Assembly (NCBI GenBank): GCA_021730105.1
Contig: CP072538.1
Coordinates: 868,001-932,000 of the forward strand
Direction of reading: 5' to 3'
Origin: Candidatus Ruthia sp. Plio_17_S18
GTDB taxonomy: Bacteria > Pseudomonadota > Gammaproteobacteria > PS1 > Pseudothioglobaceae
Length of the DNA stretch: 64,000 bases
Shown piece by piece: positions 9,375 to 19,560 of this stretch (position 1 is the first letter of the stretch; every line of letters starts with the position of its first letter). The notes below the pieces were generated by a model. The model was not told where the DNA came from, did not search any database, and saw only the letters and a list, made by a program, of their open reading frames with translations. The translations under genes and the position numbers were made by a program.

Positions 9375-10018
9375 ATTTACGGCACCTGTATCTGGTACCG
9401 TTAAGGCCACACCTAATTTAAGAAATGCGACCAATGCTAACGCACCAAAAGTACTAATAATTTTAGAATAACTAAGGGATTTATTTTCTGGTATTTTGCT
9501 CAATGCTAAGCATAGTTAACATCATCACAAACATAGGAAAAATTCCCAAAGCGATAACGGCCATGCCTAAAGCCTATCATTTGCTGAGCTTTAACCGTAC
9601 CTATTTTTAATAAATTGTCCTGCATTTTCTGGTTGGGCAAACATCTGATCATGCCAGTGTAATAAATCCTCAATGTTAAGCGCTTGTTTGATTAATTTCT
9701 ATAAAGATTGCACATAAGCTAATTGCAACGTTTTTGTATAAGGATTGGACTTCATTTTAAGCAAGATTTTTATTCTATACTGTATATATACTTTGTTAAT
9801 AACTTCATCAGGCAACTGTTGTAAATAGTTAATAATTTGCTGAGTATATTGGTCAAAATCAACCACTGGATTTTCAATCTTGTCACTAACTTGTGTGTTA
9901 ATTTTTTCATAACTAACCACGCCTAGTACAATAACGGCTATTAATGAAACCAGTGTGCAAACAACAAATCAATACGTTGCACAATGATAAAAACATTCTT
10001 CTCAATAAAGATCAACAT
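9375..10018 (-). pseudogene. Decayed membrane protein of unknown function
   Basis: Starting at ATG 10018 (MLIFIEKNVFIIV), the minus strand carries coding-like pieces in changing frames. There is a first hydrophobic helix around SLIAVIVLGVVSYE, a soluble stretch with QYTQQIINYLQQLPDEVINK (9699-9920), then DLLHWHDQMFAQPENAGQF after an in-frame stop, and finally two hydrophobic pieces (MAVIALGIFPMFVMMLTML and STFGALALVAFLKLGVALTV). Frameshifts and stops near 9605-9705 show it is broken. I do not recognise the family. The layout (terminal membrane helices with a soluble domain between) would fit an inner-membrane protein. It lies just downstream of the pterin dehydratase on the same strand. Confidence 0.5.
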
Positions 10019-10020
10019 GC

Positions 10021-10305
10021 TCACTTGCTCATATGGTTAAAAATATCACTAATTTTAGTAGCTAACTCAACGTCTAATTGGGTGACTGAGCCTTCACTAT
10101 GTGTGATTAAATCAATCACAACGGTTGTATAAACATTTGACCACTGTGGATGATGATTCATCATTGAGGCTTTCATAGCAACCTGCGTTATAAAACCAAA
10201 AGCTTGAGCAAAATCAGCAAAAACAAAAGTTTGATGCAATTTACCATCAAGCATTGTCCAGTCTGATAACTTAGACAATATTTTTAAATCAGGTGGTGTG
10301 TTCAT
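10021..10305 (-). CDS. phhB: 4a-hydroxytetrahydrobiopterin dehydratase (pterin-4a-carbinolamine dehydratase)
   Basis: A 94-residue PCD/DCoH protein. The diagnostic motif MNHHPQWSNVY lies in the middle, with the two histidines that bind the pterin ring, followed by VVIDLITHSEGSVTQLD. The enzyme dehydrates 4a-hydroxytetrahydropterin for pterin recycling; bacterial homologues without a phenylalanine hydroxylase may support molybdopterin or other pterin metabolism. It begins 3 bases after the hemC stop, so it is probably co-transcribed with hemC. No phenylalanine hydroxylase is present in the window. The frame is intact and of normal length. Confidence 0.9.
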   Translation of the reverse strand: MNTPPDLKILSKLSDWTMLDGKLHQTFVFADFAQAFGFITQVAMKASMMNHHPQWSNVYTTVVIDLITHSEGSVTQLDVELATKISDIFNHMSK

Positions 10306-10308
10306 TCT

Positions 10309-11223
10309 TTAACCTTTTAAAATATCTTTAGCACCTAATGATATGAGTTTGTTGGCCAATTCAACACCCAAAGCTTTTGCTTGAGAAACATGACCCAAAA
10401 CCTGCTCTTTTAATATTACGCCAGTATCAACATTACCCACCAATCCTGTTAGCGTTATTTGATCATTATCCATCAAAGCAAAGCCTGCAATCGGCACCGA
10501 GCAGCCACCTTCAAGACGTGCATTCATGGATCGCTCTGCGTTTACTCTATAGGTGGTTTCAATATCAATCAAAGGCTTAATTAAATCTAGGACTTCTGTA
10601 TCGTTTTCACGAATTTCAATACCCACTGCACCTTGCCCTACGGCAGGCAAGCTTTGCTGGTCAGAAATTTGTTGTTTGATTCGACCCTCAAGCCCTAGAC
10701 GAATAAGCCCTGCATAAGCAAGAATAATGCCATCAAACTCGCCTTCATCTAATTTTTTTAATCGAGTATTGACATTGCCACGCAAATCTAGGATTTTTAA
10801 ATCAGGGCGGATGGCTTTAAGTTGTACAATACGGCGCATTGAACAAGTACCAACTTTAGCATGTTGTGGCAAGTCATCAATGCTAGAAAAATTATTGGAA
10901 ACAAAGGCATCAAAGGGATTTTCGCGCTTTAAAACTGCCCCCAACTCAAACCCTTGTGGTATTTCATAAGGCACGTCTTTCATAGAATGCACAGCAATAT
11001 CAGCCATGCCCTTCATTATGCTAACTTCTAATTCTTTAATAAACAAACCCTTGCCACCAATTTTTGACAAGGGCGAGTTTAAAATTTGATCGCCCTTGGT
11101 GGTCATTTCTACCAAAACAACTGTTAGATTAGGGTAGATTTTTTCCAGTCTAGTTTTAACATGCTGTGCTTGCCATAATGCCAATGGAGATTGTCGAGTT
11201 GCAATTTTTATGGTTTTGTTCAT
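10309..11223 (-). CDS. hemC: Hydroxymethylbilane synthase (porphobilinogen deaminase)
   Basis: A 304-residue HemC that joins four porphobilinogen molecules into hydroxymethylbilane in heme and siroheme synthesis. It has the N-terminal [34 protein letters not shown] and [15 protein letters not shown], and the cofactor-attachment cysteine in [10 protein letters not shown] near residue 241 that binds the dipyrromethane. Length is typical. It is divergent from the thioredoxin-like gene at 11254 with only about 30 bases between, so the two promoters must be compact or overlapping. The pterin dehydratase follows directly. Confidence 0.97.
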   Translation of the reverse strand: MNKTIKIATRQSPLALWQAQHVKTRLEKIYPNLTVVLVEMTTKGDQILNSPLSKIGGKGLFIKELEVSIMKGMADIAVHSMKDVPYEIPQGFELGAVLKRENPFDAFVSNNFSSIDDLPQHAKVGTCSMRRIVQLKAIRPDLKILDLRGNVNTRLKKLDEGEFDGIILAYAGLIRLGLEGRIKQQISDQQSLPAVGQGAVGIEIRENDTEVLDLIKPLIDIETTYRVNAERSMNARLEGGCSVPIAGFALMDNDQITLTGLVGNVDTGVILKEQVLGHVSQAKALGVELANKLISLGAKDILKG

Positions 11224-11253
11224 GGTTAAAAGAGTTTATATTAAAATAGGCCT

Positions 11254-11733
11254 ATGTTTCGATTTTATCTATTACTGCTTGTGCTTGTTTCTAATTTTGC
11301 TGTGTCGCAAGATTTAGCACTACCGCTGGCAAAAAACCTCTTAGAAGATGCTCAGTTGGTGCGTAAAAACGAAACGCCGATTTTAATAATGTTTTCTATT
11401 CCTAACTGTCCTTATTGTCAAGAAGTCAAACAAGAAGTCATTGCACCAATGAATGAATTAGATGAATATAAAAACAAAGTCATCATTCGCCATGTTAATG
11501 TCGGCACACTAAAAGATATGAAGGATTTTTACAATAATGACACCAATCATAGTAGGTTTGGCTTTCAAAATGGCATTAATTTTTACCCCACAATATTTCT
11601 TATGGACAATTATGGTGCAAATTTAGGCAAAATAATTGGCGTACCTAGCATGGATTATTATTGGACTGAACTTGACAAGGTGATTGACAAATCAATCACT
11701 AAACTTAAACGACAATTAAAGGCAGAATTATGA
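11254..11733 (+). CDS. Secreted thioredoxin-fold protein (SoxW/DsbD-gamma-like)
   Basis: A 159-residue protein with a cleavable signal peptide ([19 protein letters not shown]) and a single thioredoxin fold carrying the active-site motif CPYC in [16 protein letters not shown], plus the cis-proline region NFYPTIF. It is probably a periplasmic thiol-disulfide reductant or oxidant. In sulfur oxidisers similar proteins (SoxW-like) keep Sox components reduced, but that role is inferred from organism type, not from adjacency. Its stop overlaps the argH start by 4 bases, so it is coupled to argH despite the unrelated function. A sibling with CPFC is broken at 9065. Confidence 0.78.
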   Translation: MFRFYLLLLVLVSNFAVSQDLALPLAKNLLEDAQLVRKNETPILIMFSIPNCPYCQEVKQEVIAPMNELDEYKNKVIIRHVNVGTLKDMKDFYNNDTNHSRFGFQNGINFYPTIFLMDNYGANLGKIIGVPSMDYYWTELDKVIDKSITKLKRQLKAEL

Positions 11734-13172
11734 CGAACGACACACAAAACAAGCAACACACAGTAACCTCCAAAGTGACGTCTAGGCAGACAATACAAAC
11801 CAATCAATCTTGGGGTGGGCGTTTTAGCGAACCAACAGATGAATTTGTTAAAATTTTTGGCGCATCAATATTCTTTGACAAGATTTTAGCACCCTATGAC
11901 ATTCAAGGCTCAATTGCTCATGCCACTATGTTAAAAGAAGTTGGTTTACTCACTAAAGATGAAAAAAATCAAATTATTAAAGGTCTTGAGAAAATTCTAA
12001 ATGACATCAAAACTGGTGAATTTAAGTGGTCAGTAACACTTGAAGATGTACATATGAATATTGAGGCGCGTCTGGTCAAGATGATTGGTGATGCAGGCAA
12101 AAAACTACACACAGGGCGTTCTCGTAATGACCAGATTGCAACTGATATTCGCCTTTATTTACGCGATCAAGTCGATGATATTACTAACGAAATTAAGCGC
12201 TTACAACTAGCACTAGTTGATTTATCTGAACAGGAAACAAATACAATCATGCCTGGCTTTACCCATCTTCAAGCTGCACAACCCATCAGTTTTGGTCATC
12301 ATATGATGGCTTATTTTGAAATGTTAGCGCGTGATGTAGAGCGTCTATTTGATTGTCGCAAGCGCATCAACTCAATGCCACTAGGTTCGGCTGCATTAGC
12401 AGGCACCACTTATCCAATTAAACGCACGCGTACAGCTGAATTATTAGGCTTTGAACGTATTTGCCTTAATTCACTTGATGGCGTTAGTGATCGAGATTTT
12501 GCCATTGAGTTTTTATCCGCAGCAAGCATCATTATGATGCATCTTTCACGTTTCTCAGAAGAGTTAATTTTATGGTCAAGTGCACAGTTTAATTTTATCG
12601 AATTGCCTGATAGTTTTTGCACAGGTTCGTCCATCATGCCACAAAAGAAAAACCCAGACGTGCCTGAACTGGTTCGCGGAAAAACAGGTCGCGTATATGG
12701 CAATTTAACCTCACTGCTTACAATTATGAAATCTCAACCATTAGCTTATAATAAAGACAATCAAGAAGACAAAGAGCCGTTATTTGATACGGTTGACACT
12801 TTAAAAGCCTGTTTACGTGTGTTTGCAGACATGGTGCCAACCATTCAAACCAAGCGTGATAATATGTATAACTCAACCAAGCAAGGCTACACCACAGCCA
12901 CTGATCTGGCTGATTATTTAGTTAACAAAGGCTTACCCTTTAGAGATGCGCACGAAGTGGTTGGAAAATCAGTTGTTTACGGTATTGAGCACCAAAAAGA
13001 TTTAAGCGAACTTAGCTTGGAAGAATTACAAATCTTTGATAGTCGTATTGAGAACGATGTATTTGAGGTGCTCGCACTAGAAGGCTCATTAAATGCACAC
13101 AATCACTTAGGTGCAACCAGCCCCAACCAAGTCAAACAAGCCATCCAAATAGCAAGAAAAACTTTAAAATAA
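11730..13172 (+). CDS. argH: Argininosuccinate lyase
   Basis: ArgH splits argininosuccinate into arginine and fumarate, the last step of arginine synthesis. The 480-residue frame begins with about 25 residues not typical of the family ([16 protein letters not shown]) before the conserved SWGGRF. Catalytic signatures follow: [23 protein letters not shown], and the fumarase/aspartase-superfamily loop [12 protein letters not shown] near residue 298. The ATG overlaps the upstream stop, supporting this start despite the extension. The stop overlaps the fmt start as TAATG. The frame is intact. Confidence 0.97.
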   Translation: MTNDTQNKQHTVTSKVTSRQTIQTNQSWGGRFSEPTDEFVKIFGASIFFDKILAPYDIQGSIAHATMLKEVGLLTKDEKNQIIKGLEKILNDIKTGEFKWSVTLEDVHMNIEARLVKMIGDAGKKLHTGRSRNDQIATDIRLYLRDQVDDITNEIKRLQLALVDLSEQETNTIMPGFTHLQAAQPISFGHHMMAYFEMLARDVERLFDCRKRINSMPLGSAALAGTTYPIKRTRTAELLGFERICLNSLDGVSDRDFAIEFLSAASIIMMHLSRFSEELILWSSAQFNFIELPDSFCTGSSIMPQKKNPDVPELVRGKTGRVYGNLTSLLTIMKSQPLAYNKDNQEDKEPLFDTVDTLKACLRVFADMVPTIQTKRDNMYNSTKQGYTTATDLADYLVNKGLPFRDAHEVVGKSVVYGIEHQKDLSELSLEELQIFDSRIENDVFEVLALEGSLNAHNHLGATSPNQVKQAIQIARKTLK

Positions 13173-14128
13173 TGCACCAAAAAAGTACTTCTTTCAGGAT
13201 GCGCATTGTCTTTGCAGGCACGCCTGAGTTTTCAGTAGGTATATTAGAAGCGCTCATTAACGCCAAACATAATATTGTTGGAGTATATTGCCAGCCTGAT
13301 CGCCCCAAGGGTCGCGGAAGAGTGTTAACAGATTGCCCTGTTAAAGTAAAAGCATTAGAACATAACTTAAACGTTTTTCAACCTGAAAACTTAAAAGATG
13401 ACACAACCCAACAAATCTTAGCAAAACTCAATGCAGATGTGATGGTAGTAGTAGCTTACGGACAAATATTACCTACTAAAACCCTCAATATACCCAAATA
13501 TGGTTGTCTTAATATCCACGGCTCATTATTACCACGTTGGCGTGGCGCAGCACCTATTCAGCGTGCAATTTTAGAAGGTGATAAAACCACAGGCATTGAT
13601 ATCATACAAATGAATGAGAGTTTAGATACGGGTGATATCTTACTTGAAAAAACCTGTCCAATCACACTCACTGATACGGCACACTCTCTACATGAAAAAC
13701 TGTCCAAACTTGGCTCTAATGCTATTATTGAAACTTTGAATAATCTTGATAATTTATCGCCAAAAGTGCAAAGTGAAAACAACATCACTTATGCCACAAA
13801 ACTCAAAAAAGACGAAGCTTGGATTGATTGGACTCAAAGCGCAATACAAATTAATCGACAAATTAGAGCATTCAATCCCTATCCTATTGCCCAAACCCAT
13901 GCATCAAGCAATAGATTTGATACTACAGTTCTACGCATTTTATCCGCATCTGTAGTAATGGCAGACAGTAATCACAACCCAGGCAGTATTATTAAGCACA
14001 ACAAAGAAACATGTATTGTTGCCACTGGAGATGGCGCACTAAGCCTAGAAACCTTACAACTTTCAGGCAAAAAAGTGCTCAATATTAAAGATTTTAGTAA
14101 CGCCTACAACTTAACAAAATTAGATTAA
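13172..14128 (+). CDS. fmt: Methionyl-tRNA formyltransferase
   Basis: Fmt formylates initiator Met-tRNA using 10-formyltetrahydrofolate. The frame has the N-terminal MRIVFAGTPEFS, the catalytic region NIHGSLLPRWRGAAPIQ (HxSLLPxxRG, near residue 115), DTGDIL, and a C-terminal OB-like domain with AFNPYPIAQT. The ATG at 13172 overlaps the argH stop; an internal ATG at 13199 (MRIVF) would give the shorter canonical N-terminus and cannot be excluded. The gene ends shortly before the convergent polysaccharide-deacetylase remnant. The usual companion def is not in the window. Confidence 0.96.
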   Translation: MHQKSTSFRMRIVFAGTPEFSVGILEALINAKHNIVGVYCQPDRPKGRGRVLTDCPVKVKALEHNLNVFQPENLKDDTTQQILAKLNADVMVVVAYGQILPTKTLNIPKYGCLNIHGSLLPRWRGAAPIQRAILEGDKTTGIDIIQMNESLDTGDILLEKTCPITLTDTAHSLHEKLSKLGSNAIIETLNNLDNLSPKVQSENNITYATKLKKDEAWIDWTQSAIQINRQIRAFNPYPIAQTHASSNRFDTTVLRILSASVVMADSNHNPGSIIKHNKETCIVATGDGALSLETLQLSGKKVLNIKDFSNAYNLTKLD

Positions 14129-14142
14129 TAATCAACAATCTG

Positions 14143-14652
14143 TTAAAAATGAAACTGCATAGTTGCCACAAGTATTAACGGAAGAATAAACCCTCCTTCA
14201 ATACTAATATTTTTATTTAAATCATATTCTTGGATAGTGCCATGTTTATAAAATGTCATCGTTTTGCCTTTAATATCACGCATTTTTTGCCAAGTCATCA
14301 TTGCCTTGTATTTACGGTCAATTGAATCTGTTGCCACAAAAACACTCATTGACATTTGATATTTTTGTAAAAGCGGATAGGCATTTTCTGCAATTGATTG
14401 ATAAGCATCATCAGCCGTTAGAACCACACATTTGTTTGGTAAGTTATGATTATTCAAACTCTCAAGCATTGTTTGTAAACTTAACGATTCAAAATCATTA
14501 ACTTGCAGATACTGCAAGTGCTGTTCAAATAATTTAGGGCTAATACTGGTTGATTTAGGCGTTACATCAGAAAAATGATGATACAACAAAACCACGCAAC
14601 TATTAGCACTTGCCAATGATGCAAATCACATTAATACAATAAATTTAAGCAC
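14143..14652 (-). pseudogene. Broken polysaccharide deacetylase (NodB-fold)
   Basis: The N-terminal half of a secreted NodB-type deacetylase. A GTG at 14652 overlaps the trmL stop and begins a signal sequence that is interrupted by an in-frame TGA at 14626-14628, inside the hydrophobic core. Beyond it the frame reads CVVLLYHHFSD and CVVLTADDAYQSIAENAYP, where the ADDA block corresponds to the metal-binding TFDDG/TFDDA motif. After MTWQKMRDIKGKTM the sequence loses similarity and stops, so the C-terminal metal and catalytic residues are missing. Intact relatives (PgaB-like) deacetylate exopolysaccharide and are about 300 residues or longer. Two independent lesions make it non-functional. Confidence 0.8.
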
Positions 14653-15107
14653 TAATTAGCCCCCTTAAAACCGATTTGCCGCCAAGCTTCATACGCCACA
14701 ATAGAAGCACAGTTTGACAAATTCAAACTACGAGACCCATCTTGCATTGGTACAGTAATGCCTTTATATTGGTTTAATATGTCTTGTGGAAGCCCTCTGG
14801 TTTCTGGACCTAAAAGCAGTGAGTCACCCGCTTGATACTTAACATCTGTATAAATGGTCTTAACTTTTGAGCTAACTGTAAATAGCCTTTTAGGCTTCGA
14901 CTTTTCTAAATAATCATCAAAATTGTCATATTCACTGACACACATAAGCTCTTTATAATCCAGACCTGCTCTGCGTAATTTTTTATCCTCCATCTCAAAA
15001 CCGTAAGGCTTGATAAGGTGTAGGTTTGCACCCATGTTGGCACACAGGCGAATAATAGCTCCAGTATTGTTGGGTATTTCAGGCTCAAACAGCACTAAAT
15101 TTAACAT
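14652..15107 (-). CDS. trmL: tRNA (cytidine(34)-2'-O)-methyltransferase
   Basis: A 151-residue SPOUT-class methyltransferase that 2'-O-methylates the wobble base of tRNA-Leu isoacceptors. The start LVLFEPEIPNNTGAIIRLCA, the middle LLLGPETRGLP and the C-terminal knot PMQDGSRSLNLSNCASIVAYE are diagnostic of TrmL. Length matches E. coli TrmL (157). It is divergent from clpB. The deacetylase remnant starts at its stop codon, hinting at a former two-gene transcript. Confidence 0.95.
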   Translation of the reverse strand: MLNLVLFEPEIPNNTGAIIRLCANMGANLHLIKPYGFEMEDKKLRRAGLDYKELMCVSEYDNFDDYLEKSKPKRLFTVSSKVKTIYTDVKYQAGDSLLLGPETRGLPQDILNQYKGITVPMQDGSRSLNLSNCASIVAYEAWRQIGFKGAN

Positions 15108-15125
15108 AATATTTTATTTTTGGTA

Positions 15126-15153
15126 CTTGAAATGCATTAATCATCCCATAGAT
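15126..15153 (+). promoter_or_regulatory. Sigma32-type heat-shock promoter of clpB
   Basis: CTTGAAA at 15126-15132 and CCCATAGAT at 15145-15153 match the sigma32 -35 (CTTGAA) and -10 (CCCCATnT) elements, with 13 bases between CTTGAA and CCCAT. The site lies 35 bases upstream of the clpB ATG, which is the gene expected to be under sigma32 in Proteobacteria. No experimental evidence is implied. Confidence 0.7.
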
Positions 15154-15187
15154 AACCATTACACATCATAAAAAACACGACAAACCT

Positions 15188-17746
15188 ATGAATTTTGATA
15201 AACTAACCGCCCAATTTCAGCAAAATTTAAGCGCTGCACAATCCATCGCTATTGCAAAAAATAATGGTGCCATAGAAGCAGTACATGTTCTAAGTGCCAT
15301 GCTACAAAACACTGATAGTAGTGTTAATAATTTACTGCTCAGCACTAATATTGATACTCAAAAACTTAAACAAGAAATTGATAAAGAAATTGATACATTA
15401 GCCACGATTAACAATCCAAACGGTGATGTTAATATTTCTAAAAATCTATTACGCCTATTAAACACAGCTGAAAAAATAGCCACTGATAAGAGCGATACAT
15501 ATTTATCAACCGAACTATTCTTATTAGCTATCATTCAAGGCAATGACACAACCACAAAACTATTACAAGCTGCTAGTGCCAATGAAGATAGTTTAAACCA
15601 AGCAATTAACAACCTTAGAGGAGGTGAAAACGTGAACGACCAGAATGCAGAAAATAATAGGGATGCACTGAATAAGTACACCCAAGATTTAACCCAATTA
15701 GCCATTGACGGCAAGCTTGACCCTGTGATTGGTCGTGATGGTGAAATCCGCCGTGCTATCCAAGTATTGCAACGTCGCACTAAAAATAACCCAGTGCTAA
15801 TTGGCGATCCTGGCGTGGGTAAAACTGCAATTGTTGAAGGTTTGGCACAACGTATTATTAATAACGAAGTGCCTGAAGGTATTAAAGGTAAGCGTGTTTT
15901 GTCATTAGACATGGCTGCACTGGTGGCAGGTGCTAAATATCGAGGTGAATTTGAAGAGCGATTAAAAGCCGTGCTCAAAGAATTAGAAGCCGAGCAAGGT
16001 CAAGTCATTTTATTTATTGATGAACTGCACACCATGGTTGGTACTGGTAAATCTGATGGGGCTATGGATGCAGGTAATATGCTAAAACCAGCATTAGCTC
16101 GTGGTGATTTACACTGCGTGGGTGCCACCACATTAGATGAATATCGCCAATATATTGAAAAAGACGCCGCTTTAGAGCGCAGGTTTCAAAAAGTATTGGT
16201 AGACGAACCAACCGAACAAGACACCATTGCTATTTTGCGTGGTCTTAAAGAAAAATACGAGGTGCATCATGGTGTGGAAATCACTGATCCTGCCATTATT
16301 GCTGCTGTCACCTATTCAACCAGATACATTACTGATAGGCAATTGCCAGATAAAGCCATTGATTTAATTGACGAAGCTGCCTCGCAAATTCGCATGGAGA
16401 TTGATTCAAAACCAGAATCAATGGACAAACTTGACCGTAAACTAGTGCAACTTAAAATTGAGCGCATGGCGCTTAAAAAAGAAAAAGACAAGGCTTCTAA
16501 AACACGACTAAAAGAATTGGTTGAGTTGATCAAATCACTAGAAAAAGAGTACGCTGATTTGGAAGAAATTTGGAAAAAAGAAAAATTAGTGGTTCAAAGT
16601 GCGCACCATCTTAAAGAAGAACTAGAGCAAGCAAAAGCCGATTTAGAAAACGCACATCGTAATAACGATTTAGCCAAAATGAGTGAACTTCAATACGGCA
16701 TCATCCCTGAGTTAGATCAAAAAATAAGTGTGGCTGAAAATGCTGACACGCAGCAAATGACCCTACTTAGAAATAAAGTGACTGAGGATGAAATTGCCCA
16801 CATTGTCGCCCGTTGGACAGGTATTCCTGTTGATAAAATGATGGCAGGTGAAAAAGACAAATTGCTACAAATGGAGAACATTATTCACAAACGCCTAGTG
16901 GGGCAAGACGAGGCCGTTAAAGTAATTTCTGATGCTGTACGTCGTGCACGTAGCGGTTTGTCTGATCCTAATCGCCCTGATGGTTCATTTTTATTTATGG
17001 GCCCAACTGGTGTGGGTAAAACCGAACTCACCAAAGCCTTAGCAGACTTCTTGTTTGACACTGAACAAGCCATTGTTCGTGTTGATATGAGCGAGTTTAT
17101 GGAAAAACACTCGGTTGCACGTTTGATTGGTGCACCACCAGGTTATGTTGGCTATGAGCAAGGTGGCATGTTAACTGAGGCTGTACGCCGTAAGCCTTAT
17201 TCAATCATTCTACTGGATGAAATTGAAAAAGCCCACTCAGACGTATTTAACATTCTATTGCAAGTACTGGATGATGGTCGCCTAACGGATGGCCAAGGTC
17301 GCACGGTTGATTTTAAAAATACTGTTATTATTATGACTTCAAATCTAGGTTCGCACTTAATTCAACAAAACCCAGGCAAGGATATATCTAGCGAACTTTA
17401 TAAAATTGTTAGCGAGCACTTTAGGCCTGAGTTTGTCAATCGTATTGATGAAATTGTAATCTTTAAAACGCTAGAAAAATCCCAAATCAAAGGCATTGCA
17501 CTAAGGCAAATTGAAATCTTATCAGCACGATTGGCCAAACTTAATCTCAAACTAACATTAAGTGACACAGCCATCAGTATGATTGTTGACAAGGGCTATG
17601 ACCCTGTATTTGGCGCCAGGCCACTCAAGCGCACCATACAACAGTTGTTGGAAAATCCTTTGTCACAAAAAATCCTTGCTGGAGAATTTTTATCAGGCTC
17701 AACCATTCATGGTGATGTTAAAGACGAGCAAATCATTTTCTCTTAA
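15188..17746 (+). CDS. clpB: ATP-dependent disaggregase chaperone ClpB
   Basis: ClpB is a hexameric AAA+ machine that, with DnaK, extracts proteins from aggregates. The 852-residue protein shows an N-terminal Clp repeat domain, the first AAA module with Walker A GDPGVGKT near residue 205 and Walker B ILFIDELH, the charged coiled-coil middle domain (about 405-525), and the second AAA module with GPTGVGKT near residue 605 and [18 protein letters not shown] near the C-terminus is the sensor 2 region. A sigma32-like promoter precedes it. A weak hairpin (TTAATCAG/CTGATTAA) overlaps the stop codon, without a clear T-run. The frame is intact. Confidence 0.98.
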   Translation: MNFDKLTAQFQQNLSAAQSIAIAKNNGAIEAVHVLSAMLQNTDSSVNNLLLSTNIDTQKLKQEIDKEIDTLATINNPNGDVNISKNLLRLLNTAEKIATDKSDTYLSTELFLLAIIQGNDTTTKLLQAASANEDSLNQAINNLRGGENVNDQNAENNRDALNKYTQDLTQLAIDGKLDPVIGRDGEIRRAIQVLQRRTKNNPVLIGDPGVGKTAIVEGLAQRIINNEVPEGIKGKRVLSLDMAALVAGAKYRGEFEERLKAVLKELEAEQGQVILFIDELHTMVGTGKSDGAMDAGNMLKPALARGDLHCVGATTLDEYRQYIEKDAALERRFQKVLVDEPTEQDTIAILRGLKEKYEVHHGVEITDPAIIAAVTYSTRYITDRQLPDKAIDLIDEAASQIRMEIDSKPESMDKLDRKLVQLKIERMALKKEKDKASKTRLKELVELIKSLEKEYADLEEIWKKEKLVVQSAHHLKEELEQAKADLENAHRNNDLAKMSELQYGIIPELDQKISVAENADTQQMTLLRNKVTEDEIAHIVARWTGIPVDKMMAGEKDKLLQMENIIHKRLVGQDEAVKVISDAVRRARSGLSDPNRPDGSFLFMGPTGVGKTELTKALADFLFDTEQAIVRVDMSEFMEKHSVARLIGAPPGYVGYEQGGMLTEAVRRKPYSIILLDEIEKAHSDVFNILLQVLDDGRLTDGQGRTVDFKNTVIIMTSNLGSHLIQQNPGKDISSELYKIVSEHFRPEFVNRIDEIVIFKTLEKSQIKGIALRQIEILSARLAKLNLKLTLSDTAISMIVDKGYDPVFGARPLKRTIQQLLENPLSQKILAGEFLSGSTIHGDVKDEQIIFS

Positions 17747-17916
17747 TCAGTTTTTATCTGATTAATACACAGGGCTATGTCCTCCTTTTTTATTACCATG
17801 CTAATTAAAAAAATACACCGCACTGCAATTTAACTTAGTTCTGTTTTTGTGTACTAATAGCTACATTTTGCTTACAAATATAACAAAAACTACTGTTCTA
17901 TGGAATAATAGCCTCA

Positions 17917-17946
17917 TTTCCTCAAAAAAACAGTCTTTTGAGGAAA
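17917..17946. repeat. Perfect inverted repeat upstream of the first XRE remnant
   Basis: TTTCCTCAAAA and TTTTGAGGAAA form 11-base arms around an 8-base spacer. The repeat ends 11 bases before the GTG start of the first broken XRE regulator and has no T-run behind it, so it looks more like an operator or leader hairpin than a terminator. An autoregulatory operator is a guess from position. Confidence 0.55.
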
Positions 17947-17957
17947 AGTAGAACTTT

Positions 17958-18142
17958 GTGTCAAATAAACAATCATTTTCCTACGTTTTAAAACAACAGC
18001 ACTCTAAGGCCAATCTATCGCAAGAAAAACTTGCTGAAAAAGCAAACTTGTCAGTGCGTTGTATTTCCTTACTAAAATGCAACAGTCTAATTTAATGACT
18101 TTTATTAAAATTGCACGTGCACTTGAGACCTCTGCCCAGTGA
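17958..18142 (+). pseudogene. Broken XRE-family HTH regulator, copy 1
   Basis: The GTG at 17958 opens a frame with FSYVLKQQHSKANLSQEKLA and EKANLSVRCISLL, a classic helix-turn-helix of the HTH_3/XRE type. A frameshift near 18078 then separates it from the rest of the domain (NLMTFIKIARALETSAQ, ending at TGA 18140-18142). Only the DNA-binding domain is represented, about 60 codons. It is clearly paralogous to the next remnant 10 bases downstream. Neither frame can give a complete HTH domain. Confidence 0.75.
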
Positions 18143-18151
18143 ATGAATTAA

Positions 18152-18413
18152 GTGCCAATTAAAAACTCATTTGCTAGAGTGCTTAAACAAAAGCGTAAAA
18201 TACTTAATCTATCTCAAGAGATTCTAGCAGAAAAATCAGGACTTTCTAGGCGTTCAATTTAGTTATTTAAATGCACCAAACAAAGAGCCCTTGCTTTCTA
18301 GCATTTGCTATATTGCCAAAGCATTAGAAATAAGTGCCACGGAACTCATGTATGTAATAGAAAAAGACCTACAAAATCAAGGACTTGTTGTTAATGCATA
18401 CATGAGCGATTAA
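18152..18413 (+). pseudogene. Broken XRE-family HTH regulator, copy 2
   Basis: The GTG at 18152 starts SFARVLKQKRKILNLSQEIL then AEKSGLSRRSI, nearly the same helix-turn-helix as copy 1, and hits an in-frame TAG. The remaining part of the domain continues in another frame (ICYIAKALEISATELMYVIE) to a stop at 18411-18413. The pair is a tandem duplication in which both members are dead. It sits between clpB and rsxE on the same strand; the ancestral target is unknown. Confidence 0.75.
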
Positions 18414-18430
18414 GTATATAATTGGGTTCT

Positions 18431-19072
18431 ATGAACGATTACGTCAAAATTATAAAAAATGGGCTGTGGAATAACAACCAAGCCTTGGTTGCGCTTTTAG
18501 GTTTATGTCCTTTATTGGCAGTTACCAATAATATTGTTAATGCAATCGGACTTGGACTGGCAACCACGTTTGTTTTGGTAGCGTCTAATGTAACCGTTTC
18601 TATTTTTCGTCATCAAATTTCAAAAGAAGTTCGTATTCCTATTTTTGTTCTACTAATTGCTTCATTTGTAACGATTGTTGAGTTGTTGATGCAGTCATAC
18701 TTTTATGATTTGTATTTGATATTGGGTATTTTTGTACCACTGATTGTAACCAACTGCGCTATTTTAGGGCGCGCTGAAGCGTTTGCTAGTAAAAATACTT
18801 GGGGAAAATCGGCACTGGACGGGCTGATGATGGGTGTTGGTTTTTCTGTTGTGCTTATTGTATTAGGTGCAATGCGTGAATTGATTGGCAGTGGTACTTT
18901 ATTTGACCAGTCTGCATTATTATTGGGTGATTTAGGCAACACACTCAGTGTCACTGTCTTTGAAAATTATCAAGGCACTTTACTAGCCATCTTACCACCA
19001 GGGGCATTTATTGGCTTGGGAGTTATTGTGGCAATGAAAAATAGATACGATTTAAGAGGGAAAAAATCATGA
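18431..19072 (+). CDS. rsxE: Electron transport complex subunit RsxE/RnfE
   Basis: A 213-residue integral membrane protein of the RnfE/RsxE (NqrD-like) family, with [19 protein letters not shown] at the start, [20 protein letters not shown] in the middle and about six hydrophobic helices. The Rnf complex couples ferredoxin:NAD oxidoreduction to ion movement. The start is ATG 18431; an in-frame TTG 3 codons upstream is less likely. The other rnf genes, normally rnfABCDGE in one operon with rnfE last, are not adjacent here: dead XRE genes lie upstream. Its stop overlaps the rhodanese gene by 4 bases. The complete complex must be encoded elsewhere for this gene to act. Confidence 0.9.
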   Translation: MNDYVKIIKNGLWNNNQALVALLGLCPLLAVTNNIVNAIGLGLATTFVLVASNVTVSIFRHQISKEVRIPIFVLLIASFVTIVELLMQSYFYDLYLILGIFVPLIVTNCAILGRAEAFASKNTWGKSALDGLMMGVGFSVVLIVLGAMRELIGSGTLFDQSALLLGDLGNTLSVTVFENYQGTLLAILPPGAFIGLGVIVAMKNRYDLRGKKS

Positions 19073-19557
19073 AAAAATTAACATTATTATTAATCAGCTT
19101 ATTAACACTAAGCGGCCTATGCGCAGGAAAAATCCAACCCATGCACCCTTTTGCTCCACATGCTGTAGAGACGATTGGCGAGTTAGCTATGATTAACTAC
19201 GTTAAACAAAAATCAGCAGGCGATGACACCATCTTGATTATTGATACACGCACACCTGATTGGCCAACCATTACAGGCGTTATCCCCACCGCTATTAGTA
19301 TTCCTTATACGCGTTTTAAAAATAAAGAAAAAGCACTAGAAGTTATGGAAGACTTATTAGGTGTTCAAATTGACGAATTGTCTGATTTTTCTTATGCTAA
19401 AACTTTAGTTATGTATTGCAATGGTATTTTGTGTGGTCAAACACCAACCGCTGTAACCGCTCTACTTAAGTATGGTTACCCTGCTGCCAAAATTAAATAC
19501 TTTCGAGGTGGTATGCAAAACTGGAAAGCATTGGGATTAACAACCGTTAATCTATAA
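19069..19557 (+). CDS. Periplasmic rhodanese-domain protein
   Basis: A 162-residue protein with a signal peptide ([17 protein letters not shown]) and a single rhodanese domain. The active-site loop is [13 protein letters not shown], with the catalytic cysteine in the first position and a second cysteine in the loop, a form common in c-type-cytochrome-associated rhodaneses. [18 protein letters not shown] is the N-terminal domain signature. It may transfer sulfane sulfur or simply act in thiol chemistry in the periplasm. It overlaps rsxE by 4 bases and precedes prmC by 3, so all three are probably one transcript. The link to sulfur oxidation is inference. Confidence 0.82.
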   Translation: MKKLTLLLISLLTLSGLCAGKIQPMHPFAPHAVETIGELAMINYVKQKSAGDDTILIIDTRTPDWPTITGVIPTAISIPYTRFKNKEKALEVMEDLLGVQIDELSDFSYAKTLVMYCNGILCGQTPTAVTALLKYGYPAAKIKYFRGGMQNWKALGLTTVNL

Positions 19558-19560
19558 ATC

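Noticed and set aside
15535..15978. A 147-codon minus-strand frame inside clpB
   Set aside because: Shadow of the ClpB N-terminal and AAA-1 coding sequence; its product is serine-rich low-complexity sequence unlike known proteins.
17743..17765. Terminator of clpB
   Set aside because: The 8-base stem overlaps the stop codon and is not followed by a T-run; too weak to list as a terminator.
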